Of a DNA stretch of 64,000 nt, positions 37,801 through 44,952 are shown in pieces; within the stretch, counting starts at the first letter, position 1; each line of letters opens with the position of its first letter. The notes under the pieces are model-generated. The model was given only the letters and a program-made list of their open reading frames with translations. It did not search any database and was not told the DNA's origin. This DNA is from Ollibium composti (GTDB taxonomy: Bacteria; Pseudomonadota; Alphaproteobacteria; Rhizobiales; Rhizobiaceae). The stretch lies in the NCBI RefSeq assembly GCF_004801285.1, contig NZ_SSNY01000001.1:496001-560000 (forward strand), written 5' to 3'. Position numbers and translations under genes: made by a program.

Positions 37801-38337
37801 TGCTGCGACGGCGACGCCGATCAGCTCGGGACGGGCGAGCAGCTGGTCGAGAGTGCGGATGTTCCAGATGGACGGGCCGAACAGCAAGTGGGCAAGCGCA
37901 GCCGCGCCCGCGATCCAGACCACGGAGATCAGCGCGACGATCCAGTAGATGGTGTTGGAGGCGCGGCGGTTGAGGCCATGCAGCAGGGATTTGTAGTCCT
38001 TCTGCCGATCGTCGTTGGCAGGCGCGAAGGCCGCTGTCGGCTGGCTGCCGTTGGAGCGCGGCTCGACGGGGCGCAGGTCCGCAGGCCTGGATTGGTTGGC
38101 GGCAGGCCGGGCAGGTTCGGCTTCGGTGGGAGCCGGCTTGGCGGCCGCGGGTTTTTCCGCGCGGCCGGCGCGCGCTAGCTCCTCGGCGGCCTGCGAAATC
38201 TGGGCTTCCAGGTCCTCCATCGATGCGGCGATGTCCAGATCGCCGCTGTCGGAAGCGAGATCGATGTCCAGCGCAGCCTCGAGTTCCTTGGCCACTTCGT
38301 TGTCGAGGGATTTTGTTGTCGTTGTTTTCTTCGCCAT
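31822..38337 (-). CDS. Growth pole ring protein GPR/RgsE, giant membrane-anchored coiled protein
   Basis: A 2171-residue protein. The N-terminal cytosolic part is acidic and then Pro/Ala-rich (1-120). Two membrane helices follow at about 130-153 and 172-192. The rest, over 1,900 residues, is almost wholly predicted amphipathic helix or coiled coil. It contains a 36-residue repeat family (about 590-1225) and a 29-residue family (about 1356-1589), then a Pro-rich linker near 1960-2050. A compact conserved C-terminus begins at about 2060 (HVVESLNSLSVDIARAIDHE). Size and layout match the GPR protein of Agrobacterium and RgsE of Sinorhizobium, which form a ring at the growing pole and are needed for unipolar growth. 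Older databases call such proteins 'kinesin-like', which is misleading: no motor ATPase motif is present. No catalytic motif is visible. It is divergent from the Hpt gene. Confidence 0.85.
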   Translation of the reverse strand: MAKKTTTTKSLDNEVAKELEAALDIDLASDSGDLDIAASMEDLEAQISQAAEELARAGRAEKPAAAKPAPTEAEPARPAANQSRPADLRPVEPRSNGSQPTAAFAPANDDRQKDYKSLLHGLNRRASNTIYWIVALISVVWIAGAAALAHLLFGPSIWNIRTLDQLLARPELIGVAVAAIVPVVLFWAFAAMVRRAQDMRLAAQSMTEVAFRLAEPENLAQDRVMMIGQAVRREVAAMGEGIERTLARAVELETLVHSEVSQIERSYSENEARIRQLVDGLGSEREAVVNHAERVRASIAGAHETLRDEIGAASDRIRESIMGASTNLSMTITNSGDTLIDRINESSMSIFDSVETRLDTITERLSTSGEAFASLLDTRIAKLTDTTDGLTRSLTDLLDDRTSGMVSLLGGAARNLSAEFEASLNGIERTLAERGQALIGEFQTRAEALDTGTQKLNAALEARARQINETLVERAKEINNAFTTGQQTLSAMIDDGKTRIGADMADIVNSTSAMLEARASDFAGRMEAARHTVSRTFDADIARLAEARAGIEEAVENHSRNLAESSERMAAAMHADLGKFAEGRAEIDATVTAQVQKLAEGRNLIARALEEDLRKVNEARAAMDASLGSHLERLEEGRGRLSVALNQDADKLTQARTIIDEMVAGHVGKLAEGRNILSRAMEADLAKLAESRAGIDSLVAGQVEKIAEGRAVLARALEADAERLKSLMESHSVKLAEDRGELGRSLENDLSNIRTLVADHSDKLAQERSLLSQTLESDLAKLAESRSSIDGLVAGQVEKLAEGRDILKRAMESDLNTIRGVIGEQSQKLSEDRSQFAQVLESDLQKVNEIVHGHMERLAAERAALSQTLESDLAKLAESRSSIDGLVAGQVEKLAEGRDILKRALDSDLNTIRGVIGEQSQKLVEDRAQFSKVLEDDLGALNRSAEEHKARIAAERATLSQALEADFKNVDGLVQEHMDRLTVGRAALSKAMEDDLAKLAESRSSIDGLVAGQVEKLAEGRDILRRALENDLHTIGGAMEEQAQKLVDGRARFASSLEDDLRAVNELVNSHQDRLAADRSTLSRALEDDLAKLAESRASIDGLVAGQVEKLAEGRDVLKRALEEDLAKLAESRAGIDGLVAGQVEKLAEGRDVLKRALEEDLAKLAESRAGIDGLVAGQVEKLAEGRDILKRALEADLAKIAESRGGIDDIIAGHVGKIAEGRDILTRALDEDLGKLAEVRGDIDRAVTGHIDQIAARSARISDAIGADIEKMEDAFNRQTGIIEERAGTMQRALSSGVDNIRGVLEQSAVFVAGALREKVMEVTSALHEQAGIAFSDADRKIAERAEQTSAALLARAEDIARAFEEADGRMAARAQDTSSALIARNEETAAELAARAEAIAATFDSADQRLVARAVETAQSLAARAGDILRNFEDADQKLARRIGESAEALASRATDLGRIFDGADEQLSQRIAEGSQALSARVAEIGQVFDDADGRLASRIAETASTIGRQADHIVGAFSETEQRVAEHVRQTGAQLAGHARDIEQALTGADERLAASAETTAARVEEHVSNAESRLARSAETMGQKLGEQIAEAEGQLVSRANVIAETFTAVGQHIGQSTNDAAKTIGANTRELNSMLASRSAELSKILDETARPLVERFAAGGSELQRSMEEATEQATEKLRRENAALVDAIASRTAETLSAVDGARSTLADNVTDLIGRMTASSSQLGALIEKAATNLGQVESQLTGSTQSFAATTEKAAQTFASSARLVDSNTTRLTELSSATLREVASIATRFDEHSRLLASASDLLSSAQSNLEHTLERQSSLEDLAVGLVKKSEDLEKVMRSFEGLVGKTLENAEGKTLESADKIRTAIGEAIESATQRFASATEEMRHTAKSIKSELDLTRAELRKGVIEMPEEAKESTTAIRRAVSEQINALKELSEIVAKSGRSVDVSPPRGQRPAPQTLRGAAEQQRRPAAPSAQPARPAPQAPAGDGMRGTLELERQRETARPQQGGWVQDLLAGASQDDAARPAATPRTEAPRPAPAQRSPLHVVESLNSLSVDIARAIDHEASIELWNRYRKGERDVFTRRLYTLKGQQTFDEIRRKYQSEPEFRAAVDRYCDDFEKLLKDVSRNDRDNMMTQTYLTSDTGKVYTMLAHAGGRLR
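33570..34270 (-). repeat. 29-residue repeats in GPR/RgsE
   Basis: About eight copies of a 29-codon (87-bp) unit, recognised by R-A-x-D-I-x-x-x-F-x-x-A-D-x-x-L followed by A-x-R-x-x-E-x-A. Conservation is at protein level; copies differ markedly in DNA. They cover residues 1356-1589. Confidence 0.8.
34763..35100 (-). repeat. 108-bp tandem repeats in GPR/RgsE (36-residue unit)
   Basis: Three near-identical 108-bp copies begin at 34763, 34871 and 34979 (plus-strand coordinates). Each encodes a unit containing LAKLAESRAGIDGLVAGQVE then KLAEGRD and LKRALE. More diverged copies continue to about 36600, making around nine to ten units in total. The very similar neighbours point to recent duplication or gene conversion. 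Confidence 0.85.
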
Positions 38338-38478
38338 GCCTTCGCTACCCTGTACTAGCTGCTGCGGGACCTGTTATTGTCGTTTTTTGCCCCCGCGCAT
38401 GAGGCTGATATGGACCCTGCGTATCGTAGTGACACAGGTGGGTAAAGAAAACATGCATTCGGCGACATACGTAAAACT

Positions 38479-38495
38479 TTAAATATAAGGTTAAC
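38479..38495. promoter_or_regulatory. CtrA-like TTAA pair between GPR/RgsE and Hpt genes
   Basis: TTAA at 38479-38482 and TTAAC at 38491-38495, with an 8-bp gap, one more than the CtrA consensus spacing of 7; TAAA-N7-TTAAC fits at one mismatch. Another TTAACC lies at 38545-38550. This is the 276-bp divergent promoter region. CtrA control is a guess. Confidence 0.3.
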
Positions 38496-38613
38496 GGAAG
38501 CGTGAGCTGAAGGCCTGTCGCCCAACATTTTTCACGTTCTGCCGTTAACCCGCCGTCCACCGGATCGAACTAGCCTCAAGCCCTTGTTTTCGATGGTCCG
38601 GCAGGAGCAGACG

Positions 38614-38985
38614 ATGGTGCGTAAGCAAGCGGACGTGGCGTTCTCGATGCCTGGCGGGGAAGCCTGCGGCCAGTCGCCAGGCCGGCCCGTGGACCTCGTC
38701 CACCTTGCCCGCCAGACGATGGGCGACCGCGACCTCGAGCGCGAGGTGCTCGGCCTGTTCGTGCAGCAGGCGCTGTCGGTGCGCGATGAAATCGCGGCGG
38801 CGGACGCCAAGCGGCGTCTTTTTTTGGCACATGGGCTGAAGGGGGCCGCGCGCGGCATCGGCGCCTTCGCCGTCGCCGACTGCGCGGCCGAGATCGAGCG
38901 CGATCCGCAGGACGGCCGCGCGGTGAGGCGCCTCGGCGGGCTGATCGACAGCGTCCGCGATTTCGTCGCAGCCATCAGCCGCTAG
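38614..38985 (+). CDS. Hpt (histidine phosphotransfer) domain protein
   Basis: A 123-residue single-domain protein. The phosphorylatable His is His73 in AHGLKGAARGIGA, the standard HxLKGAA motif of Hpt domains, flanked by helices. Such proteins shuttle phosphate between receiver domains in a phosphorelay; its partners are not visible nearby. It is not the dimeric ChpT type. The ATG at 38614 has GGAG 8 nt upstream; an ATG at 38593 lacks one. It is divergent from GPR/RgsE, so shared regulation is possible. Confidence 0.85.
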   Translation: MVRKQADVAFSMPGGEACGQSPGRPVDLVHLARQTMGDRDLEREVLGLFVQQALSVRDEIAAADAKRRLFLAHGLKGAARGIGAFAVADCAAEIERDPQDGRAVRRLGGLIDSVRDFVAAISR

Positions 38986-39079
38986 CGCCCGATCCGGCAA
39001 GGCCAGCGCATCGCCGCTTCGTGGCCGATTGAACCGCTTTCCGAAAAATGCGTCATCACAGGGCGGTTTTGCGCCGCAG

Positions 39080-39107
39080 TTGACTTGTCGCGCAGAGCCA
39101 TTATCTC
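39080..39107 (+). promoter_or_regulatory. Candidate promoter of the ferredoxin gene
   Basis: TTGACT (39080-39085) and TATCTC (39102-39107) with a 16-bp spacer, 26 bp before the ferredoxin ATG. Confidence 0.4.
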
Positions 39108-39130
39108 GGCTGCAATTCCCCTTCAGGTGA

Positions 39131-39454
<324 letters not shown>

Positions 39455-39455
39455 A

Positions 39456-39500
39456 GCATCGGACCGAAAAGTGGAATCCGGTTTTCGGTGATTCCGATGC
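39456..39500. repeat. Small rhizobial palindromic repeat
   Basis: Stem GCATCGGA / TCCGATGC enclosing an inner stem CCGAAAA / TTTTCGG. The layout (GCAT-rich outer stem, A-run/T-run inner stem, GTGNGAA-like centre) is the same as the repeat at 57887-57930. It begins 1 bp after the ferredoxin stop codon and may act as its terminator. Confidence 0.75.
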
Positions 39501-39508
39501 CCAATAAT

Positions 39509-39552
39509 TTAGATCGTCCTTTGTGCGTCCGAATGAACGCACGGCGATCTAA
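39509..39552. repeat. Second palindromic repeat, GATCG type
   Basis: Outer stem TTAGATCG / CGATCTAA and inner stem TGCGT / ACGCA. It follows directly after the first palindrome and ends 4 bp before the 3' end of the DHA2 transporter gene. Such composite units are common in Mesorhizobium-type genomes. Confidence 0.65.
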
Positions 39553-39555
39553 GAC

Positions 39556-41037
39556 CTATTCCACCATCGGGGCTTCGACCGGGGCGCCGCCGCGCAACGG
39601 CTTTTCCGGCATCAGGCACAGGATCAGGAACGAGCCGGCCAGCATCGCCGCGGCAGACAGGAAGATCACGCCGAAGGCGTTTCCTTCCGTGACCTGAGCG
39701 GCGCCGGTGGCCATGCCTTCGCCGGCCAGCGGCAGGTGGCGACTGAGCGCGATGGTGCCGAGGGCGGCGACGCCGAGCGCGCCGCCCAGCGAACGCAGGA
39801 AGGTCAGCACGCCGGTGGCGACGCCCAGATGCGCGTGGTCGACGGCGTTCTGCACGGAGACGGTGGCGACCGGGAACGACGTGCCGATGCCGAAGCCGAT
39901 CAGCGTGGTCAACACCTCCACCACCGTCAGCGACGCGCTGCCGGCAAGATGGGCGAACAGGCCGAGGCAGACGACGCCGAAGGCGATGCCGATCAGGGCG
40001 ATGCGCTTGTAGTGGACGAACCGCGGGACCAGCTTGCCGCTGGTCGTCGCGCCGGCCACGGTGCCGAGCAGCAATCCCAGCATCGCCATGCCGGACTCGC
40101 CCGCCGTCAGGCCGAGGACCGCCTGCAGGTAGACGGGCAGGTAGACGGAAAGACCGATGCTGGCCGCCTGCAGCAGGAACATGGAAAGCGTGCCGGCGAG
40201 CACGATGCGGTTCGACAGCACCTCCAGCGAGATCAGCGGTTCGGCCGCGTGCAGCAGGCGGGCGGCGAAAAGCGCCCATGACAGCGCCGAGGCCGCCAGC
40301 AGGCCAAGAATCTGCGGCGACGACCACGAATAGGTGCTGCCGCCCCAGTTGAGGGCCAGCAGCAGCAACGAGGTCGCCACGACGAGCACGGTCGCCCCCA
40401 AACCGTCGATGCTGTGGTCCCTGGCCGCCACCGGCAGCTTCTTCAGCGGGTTGTTGATGATAAGCATGGCGAGCGCGCCCAGCGGCAGGTTGATCCAGAA
40501 GATCAGCGACCAGTGGAGGTGTTCGGCGAAGATGCCGCCGAGCAGGGGGCCGGCGATCGAGGCGACAGCCCAGGTGCCGGAGATCCAGGCCGCATAGCGC
40601 GCCCGCTCCTTCGGCGGCACGAGGTCGCCGATGACGGTCTGCGTCAGCGCGAACAGCCCGCCGCCGCCGATGCCTTGCACGGCGCGGCCGACGACGAGGA
40701 CCAGCATGTTGGTGGCGAGCGCGCTGATGAGCGAGCCGGCGAGGAAGATCAGGATCGCCGCATACATGGTCGGCCGGCGGCCGTAGACGTCGGAGATGCG
40801 GCCGTAGAGCGGCGCCATCGCCGTCGCGGTCAAGAGATAGCCGGTGACGATCCAAGGCAGGTAGCTGGCATGGCCGAGGGCTGCGCCGATGGTCGGCATG
40901 GCCGGCGCCACGATGGCCTGGTCGAGTGCGGCGAGCAGCATCGACAGGAGCACGCCGGCGATGATGGTGTTCTTTTCGCCCTCGCTCAGCGGCGTTCGGC
41001 CGGTGGCGGCATTCTGGTCCTGTACGATCCGGTCCAT
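39556..41037 (-). CDS. DHA2-family MFS drug efflux transporter
   Basis: A 493-residue, about 14-helix major facilitator of the EmrB/QacA (DHA2) type. The helix 1 motif LAALDQAIVAPAMPTIG, the loop motif YGRISDVYGRRP and the helix 5 motif GPLLGGIFAEHLHWSLIFWI (antiporter motif C) are present. Such proteins expel lipophilic drugs by proton antiport, alone or with a membrane fusion partner; no such partner is adjacent. I placed the start at 41037, with AGGAAAC 6 nt upstream; the ATG at 41052 is an alternative. Its 3' end lies next to palindromic repeats. Confidence 0.85.
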   Translation of the reverse strand: MDRIVQDQNAATGRTPLSEGEKNTIIAGVLLSMLLAALDQAIVAPAMPTIGAALGHASYLPWIVTGYLLTATAMAPLYGRISDVYGRRPTMYAAILIFLAGSLISALATNMLVLVVGRAVQGIGGGGLFALTQTVIGDLVPPKERARYAAWISGTWAVASIAGPLLGGIFAEHLHWSLIFWINLPLGALAMLIINNPLKKLPVAARDHSIDGLGATVLVVATSLLLLALNWGGSTYSWSSPQILGLLAASALSWALFAARLLHAAEPLISLEVLSNRIVLAGTLSMFLLQAASIGLSVYLPVYLQAVLGLTAGESGMAMLGLLLGTVAGATTSGKLVPRFVHYKRIALIGIAFGVVCLGLFAHLAGSASLTVVEVLTTLIGFGIGTSFPVATVSVQNAVDHAHLGVATGVLTFLRSLGGALGVAALGTIALSRHLPLAGEGMATGAAQVTEGNAFGVIFLSAAAMLAGSFLILCLMPEKPLRGGAPVEAPMVE

Positions 41038-41287
41038 GGCTGTTTCCTGCATGTTTCCATCTGGAACGACGTCGCGCGAACCGGCCGCGAATCGACAGGA
41101 CGCATTCGTTCCAACCCGGCTGTGGGCCGCGCACCGTGGCGGGCTTCGGATCCCGCAGGCGGGATTGCCGGACTACCAACCGGCGTGCGTTTCCTGAAAA
41201 CAGCGGGCGCGACCTAGCAGAAACGCGGGGCCGGTGTCGAGACACGACGGCGGGTACAGCCGAAATTGTTACCGTTCGCGGCCGGGA

Positions 41288-41905
41288 TCAACCCGGCAGC
41301 TTGCCGGCCTCGATGCGCTCCATGCGGTAGTGCAGCAGCCGCAGGATGCGGCTTTCGAAGTTGATGCCCTCGACCTTGTCGAACTGCACCTGCGCCCGGT
41401 CGTGGCTGGCGAGGATGCGGGCGGTGACGTCCTTCGCCTTGGCCGCCGCATCCTTGCAGTTGTCCTGCCGGTCGATGGTCAGAAGCGCCTGCTCCAACTG
41501 GCGCCCATGGTTCTTGGCGATCTCGACATGGCGCTCCTCGTGGCGCTTGATGTCGGCGGCCAGCGTGTCCCAGAAGATGCGGACGTCGCGGTCGGTGCGC
41601 CCGCGCTGGCGCCAGCGCGGCAGGATGACACGCGCCTTGACGGTCACCACGGCCGAGACGATGCGGCAGGAGCCGGGCTGGTCGGCGTAGCCGATGCGGG
41701 TGTTGAAGGCCATGCGCGTGGCGCCGGGATGGCGCAGGCCGGTGGTCTTCACCGTCGGGCCGCGTCGCGCCAGTTCATGCTGGATGTCGTCCAGCGTGCG
41801 GCCGTGAATGGTGTAATAGGCGTATGTCTTGACCAGATTCGCCGCGCCGGCCGGAACGGCCATGCAGGCGGATATCAGGGCGCAAACCAGGAAACGCATC
41901 ATCAT
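41288..41905 (-). CDS. Exported DUF922 putative metalloprotease
   Basis: A 205-residue secreted protein. The signal peptide ends near residue 21 (AVPAGA). The body has the DUF922 features: YYTIHGRTLDDIQHELARRGP near the start and the zinc-binding motif HEERH in IKRHEERHVEIAKNHG. Two Cys may form a disulfide. The family is predicted to be a zinc protease but no substrate is known. Three consecutive ATG codons begin the gene; any may be used. It is divergent from folP with a 99-bp gap. Confidence 0.8.
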   Translation of the reverse strand: MMMRFLVCALISACMAVPAGAANLVKTYAYYTIHGRTLDDIQHELARRGPTVKTTGLRHPGATRMAFNTRIGYADQPGSCRIVSAVVTVKARVILPRWRQRGRTDRDVRIFWDTLAADIKRHEERHVEIAKNHGRQLEQALLTIDRQDNCKDAAAKAKDVTARILASHDRAQVQFDKVEGINFESRILRLLHYRMERIEAGKLPG

Positions 41906-42004
41906 GTTGCCGCTAAATCGCCATTACGACCTGAACGCACCTTGCGTTACGGCCGTCGCCGGTGCAACGCAAATCGGTCACCACGAGACTGACCGGCAAT
42001 CACG

Positions 42005-42853
42005 ATGAGACGATGGCAACTGGCGCACGGGCGCCATCTCGACCTCGGCGCCAAGGCCGTCGTCATGGGCATCCTCAACGTCACGCCGGACAGCTTTTCC
42101 GACGGCGGCCTGTTCGACGCGCCGCAGAAGGCGTTCGAGCAGGCCCGGCGCATGATCGACGAGGGCGCGGCGATCATCGATGTCGGCGGCGAATCGACGA
42201 GACCCGGCGCCCAGCCGATCACCGCCGGCGAGGAGCAGCGGCGCGTGCTGCCGGTCATCGAGCAGCTGGCGGACGAGGGCAGGGCGCTGATTTCGGTCGA
42301 CACGTTCAGGGCCGAGACGGCGCGGCTGGCGGTGGCGGCCGGCGCCCATATCGTCAACGACGTCTGGGGCCTCCAGCGCGAGCCCGGCATCGCCGCGGTC
42401 GCCGCCGAAACCGGCGCCGGGCTGGTCATCATGCATACGGGGCGGGAGCGCGACGTGCTCGCCGACGTCATCGCCGACCAGACGATGTTTCTCGGCAAGT
42501 CGCTGGAAATCGCCCGGCAGGCCGGCGTGCCGGACGACTGCATCGTGCTCGACGCCGGATTCGGCTTCGCCAAGGAGACGGCCGAAATCAACCTCGAGCT
42601 AATGGCGCGCTTCGATGAGCTGCACGGGCTGGGCTTCCCGCTCATGGCCGGCACGTCGAGGAAGCGCTTCATCGGCACCGTCACCGGCCGCGAGGCGGCG
42701 GACCGCGCAGCGGGCACGGCCGCCACCAGCGTCATCCTGCGGCTCAAGGGGGCGCATCTGTTTCGCGTCCACGATGTCGCAATCAACGTGGACGCGCTGG
42801 CCGTCGCCGATGCTATGCTCGCCCTGGAGGCCGCCCGCCGGAACACACCATGA
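42005..42853 (+). CDS. folP: Dihydropteroate synthase
   Basis: A 282-residue TIM-barrel enzyme joining p-aminobenzoate to dihydropterin pyrophosphate, the sulfonamide-sensitive step of folate synthesis. GILNVTPDSFSDGG at about 22-35, GGESTRPGA and AGTSRKRFIG near 215-224 are the family motifs for pterin and substrate binding. It starts the folP-folB-folK-ltrA operon; folB begins 4 bp before its stop codon. Confidence 0.96.
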   Translation: MRRWQLAHGRHLDLGAKAVVMGILNVTPDSFSDGGLFDAPQKAFEQARRMIDEGAAIIDVGGESTRPGAQPITAGEEQRRVLPVIEQLADEGRALISVDTFRAETARLAVAAGAHIVNDVWGLQREPGIAAVAAETGAGLVIMHTGRERDVLADVIADQTMFLGKSLEIARQAGVPDDCIVLDAGFGFAKETAEINLELMARFDELHGLGFPLMAGTSRKRFIGTVTGREAADRAAGTAATSVILRLKGAHLFRVHDVAINVDALAVADAMLALEAARRNTP

Positions 42854-43215
42854 CCACCTACACGATCCGCATGAAGAACTGCGCCTTCTTTGCCCGGCAC
42901 GGCGTGCTGGACGAAGAGGAGGCGCTTGGCCAGCGTTTTTACGTCGATGCCGAACTGACGGTCGAGCCTGCTGCCTCGCTGGAAGCCGATTCCATCGACA
43001 GCACCGTCGACTACGGCGTCGCCTTCGGCGTCATCGAGGCGATCGTCACCGGCAAGCGCCGCTTCCTCATCGAGGCACTGGCGCTGGAAGTCGCCAAGGC
43101 GCTCGCGGCGCGCTTTCCAGAGATCAGGAAGGCCTCGATCACCGTCCGCAAGCCGAACGCGCCCGTGCGCGGCGTGCTCGACTACGTCGAGGTGAACGTT
43201 GTCTGGCCGCAATAG
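42850..43215 (+). CDS. folB: Dihydroneopterin aldolase
   Basis: A 121-residue enzyme that splits dihydroneopterin to hydroxymethyldihydropterin and glycolaldehyde. Family marks are FFARHGVLDEEEALGQRF at about 14-31 and VDYGVAF. It overlaps folP by 4 bp (ATGA) and folK by 17 bp, so translation of all three is coupled. Length is standard. Confidence 0.93.
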   Translation: MTTYTIRMKNCAFFARHGVLDEEEALGQRFYVDAELTVEPAASLEADSIDSTVDYGVAFGVIEAIVTGKRRFLIEALALEVAKALAARFPEIRKASITVRKPNAPVRGVLDYVEVNVVWPQ

Positions 43216-43738
43216 CACCGTCTATCTCAGCCTCGGCGGCAATCTGGGCGACCCGGCGGCTTCGATGGGAGCGGCGCTGCGCATGCTCGACGCCGACGCA
43301 ACCACAGAGGTGGTCGCGGTCTCCTCGCTCTACCGCACGCCGCCATGGGGCAAGACCGACCAGCCGGATTTCCTCAATGCGGCGGCCAGGCTTTCGACCG
43401 GTCGAGACCCGCGCGGGCTGCTGGACCTTTGCCTGGAGGCCGAACGCCGGCTCAAGCGCGTGCGCGCCGAGCGCTGGGGGCCGCGGCTGATCGACATCGA
43501 TATCCTGATGTTCGGCGACCGTGAAATTCACGAATCCGGGCTGGAAATCCCGCATCCGCGCATGGCAGAGCGTGCCTTCGTGCTGGCGCCGCTGGCCGAG
43601 ATCGCCCCTGGCCTGACGGTGAAGGGCGCCCCCGCCGCAGACCGCCTCGCCGCCCTCGACGCCGCCGGCATCGAGCGATTGCCTTCGGGGCGCGATTGGT
43701 GGCAGCTTGGAGCGGAAGGGGACGGGGCAAAGGCATGA
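43199..43738 (+). CDS. folK: HPPK, hydroxymethyldihydropterin pyrophosphokinase
   Basis: A 179-residue kinase that moves pyrophosphate from ATP to hydroxymethyldihydropterin. LSLGGNLGDPAA at the N-terminus and GPRLIDIDILMFG near residue 100 carry the nucleotide- and metal-binding residues; the closing HPRMAERAFVLAPLAEI is also typical. Translation starts with TTG inside the folB end, an overlap of 17 bp. The stop overlaps the ltrA start by 4 bp. Confidence 0.93.
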   Translation: MSGRNSTVYLSLGGNLGDPAASMGAALRMLDADATTEVVAVSSLYRTPPWGKTDQPDFLNAAARLSTGRDPRGLLDLCLEAERRLKRVRAERWGPRLIDIDILMFGDREIHESGLEIPHPRMAERAFVLAPLAEIAPGLTVKGAPAADRLAALDAAGIERLPSGRDWWQLGAEGDGAKA

Positions 43739-44928
43739 GCACCAAACTCGGCGCGCGTGAAGACCTGAGCCGCAAGCGCTTGCCCGGCGGCGAGGCGAAA
43801 GTCGAGTTCGTCGAACTGTTCTTCGACCTCGTCTTCGTCTTTGCCGTGACCCAGATCTCGCACGGGCTGCTCAACAACCTGACGCTGCTCGGCGCGTTCC
43901 AGGCGGCTTTCCTGCTGATGGCGGTGTGGTGGGTGTGGGTCTACACCGCCTGGGTCACCAACTGGATGGATCCGCAGCGCGGGCCGGTCAAGTTCATGCT
44001 GTTCGTGCTGATGCTGGCGGGCCTTGTGCTCTCCACCTCCATCCCCGAGGCATTCACCGAACGCGGCCTCATGTTCGCCGGCGCCTATGTGTTCATGCAG
44101 GTGGGCCGCACCGCCTTCACCGCATGGGCCTTCCGTCCGCATGATCGGCCGAACTACCACAATATGTGCCGCATCCTGGCCTGGCTGGTGCTTTCGGGCG
44201 TCTTCTGGATCGCCGGCGCGCTGGCCGAAGGCGAGGCGCGCTTCGCCTTGTGGATCGTTGCCCTCGTGCTGGAATACATTTCGCCGTCGCTGCGTTTCTG
44301 GACGCCCTGGCTCGGCGCCACGCCGACCACCGACTGGGACATCGACGGCGGTCACATGGCCGAACGCAGTGCCGCCTTCATCATCATCGCGCTCGGCGAA
44401 TCCGTGGTGGTGATGGGCGCGACGCTCGCCGAAGTCGAACTGAATACTGGCGTCGTGCTGGCATTCCTCGCCTCGTTCGGCGCCTCGGTCGCCATGTGGT
44501 GGCTCTATTTCAACGTCGGCGCCGAGACCGGCCGCCATCGCATCGAGGTCTCCGACGATCCCGGCCGTATCGCGCGCATCGCCTACACCTACCTGCCGGT
44601 GCTGCTGGTCGGCGGCATCATCGTCACCGCCGTCGCCGACGAACTGACGGTGGCGCATCCGGACGGCCACCATGCCGACCTTGCGACCATTCTCACCCTT
44701 GTCGGCGGCCCGGCGCTCTACGTCTTCGGCAACCTCATGTTCAAGAAGGTCACGTCGGGCATGGTGCCCCTGTCGCACCTCGTCGGACTGGCGCTGCTGC
44801 TGCTCGTCGGGCTGGTCGGCCCCTATGCCGAGCCCTTGCCGCTCAGCATCGCCACGACCGTCATCCTGTTCGGCATCGCCTATTGGGAACAGCGCCTGGG
44901 CGAAAGCCGCGCCGCGCACAAGGCCTGA
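43735..44928 (+). CDS. ltrA: LtrA-family membrane protein
   Basis: A 397-residue integral membrane protein of the 'low temperature requirement A' family, with about ten helices. The N-terminal signature is KVEFVELFFDLVFVFAVTQI, and the GESVVVMG-type region in IIIALGESVVVM is conserved. The name comes from Listeria; the molecular function is unknown. The ATG overlaps the folK stop codon (ATGA), so it is translated as part of the folate operon although no folate role is known. Confidence 0.85.
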   Translation: MSTKLGAREDLSRKRLPGGEAKVEFVELFFDLVFVFAVTQISHGLLNNLTLLGAFQAAFLLMAVWWVWVYTAWVTNWMDPQRGPVKFMLFVLMLAGLVLSTSIPEAFTERGLMFAGAYVFMQVGRTAFTAWAFRPHDRPNYHNMCRILAWLVLSGVFWIAGALAEGEARFALWIVALVLEYISPSLRFWTPWLGATPTTDWDIDGGHMAERSAAFIIIALGESVVVMGATLAEVELNTGVVLAFLASFGASVAMWWLYFNVGAETGRHRIEVSDDPGRIARIAYTYLPVLLVGGIIVTAVADELTVAHPDGHHADLATILTLVGGPALYVFGNLMFKKVTSGMVPLSHLVGLALLLLVGLVGPYAEPLPLSIATTVILFGIAYWEQRLGESRAAHKA

Positions 44929-44952
44929 GTTCGGCCGGTCCCGAACGCCGGA

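Noticed and set aside
34351-38178. Plus-strand open frame of 1275 codons
   Set aside because: It is antisense to GPR/RgsE. The minus frame has membrane helices, helical repeats and known relatives, while this frame is low-complexity, and GC-rich codon use with third-position G/C keeps antisense frames open.
31822-38337. 'Kinesin-like' identity for the giant protein
   Set aside because: No P-loop or motor domain is visible; such labels come from coiled-coil similarity. GPR/RgsE fits size, membrane anchors and C-terminus better.
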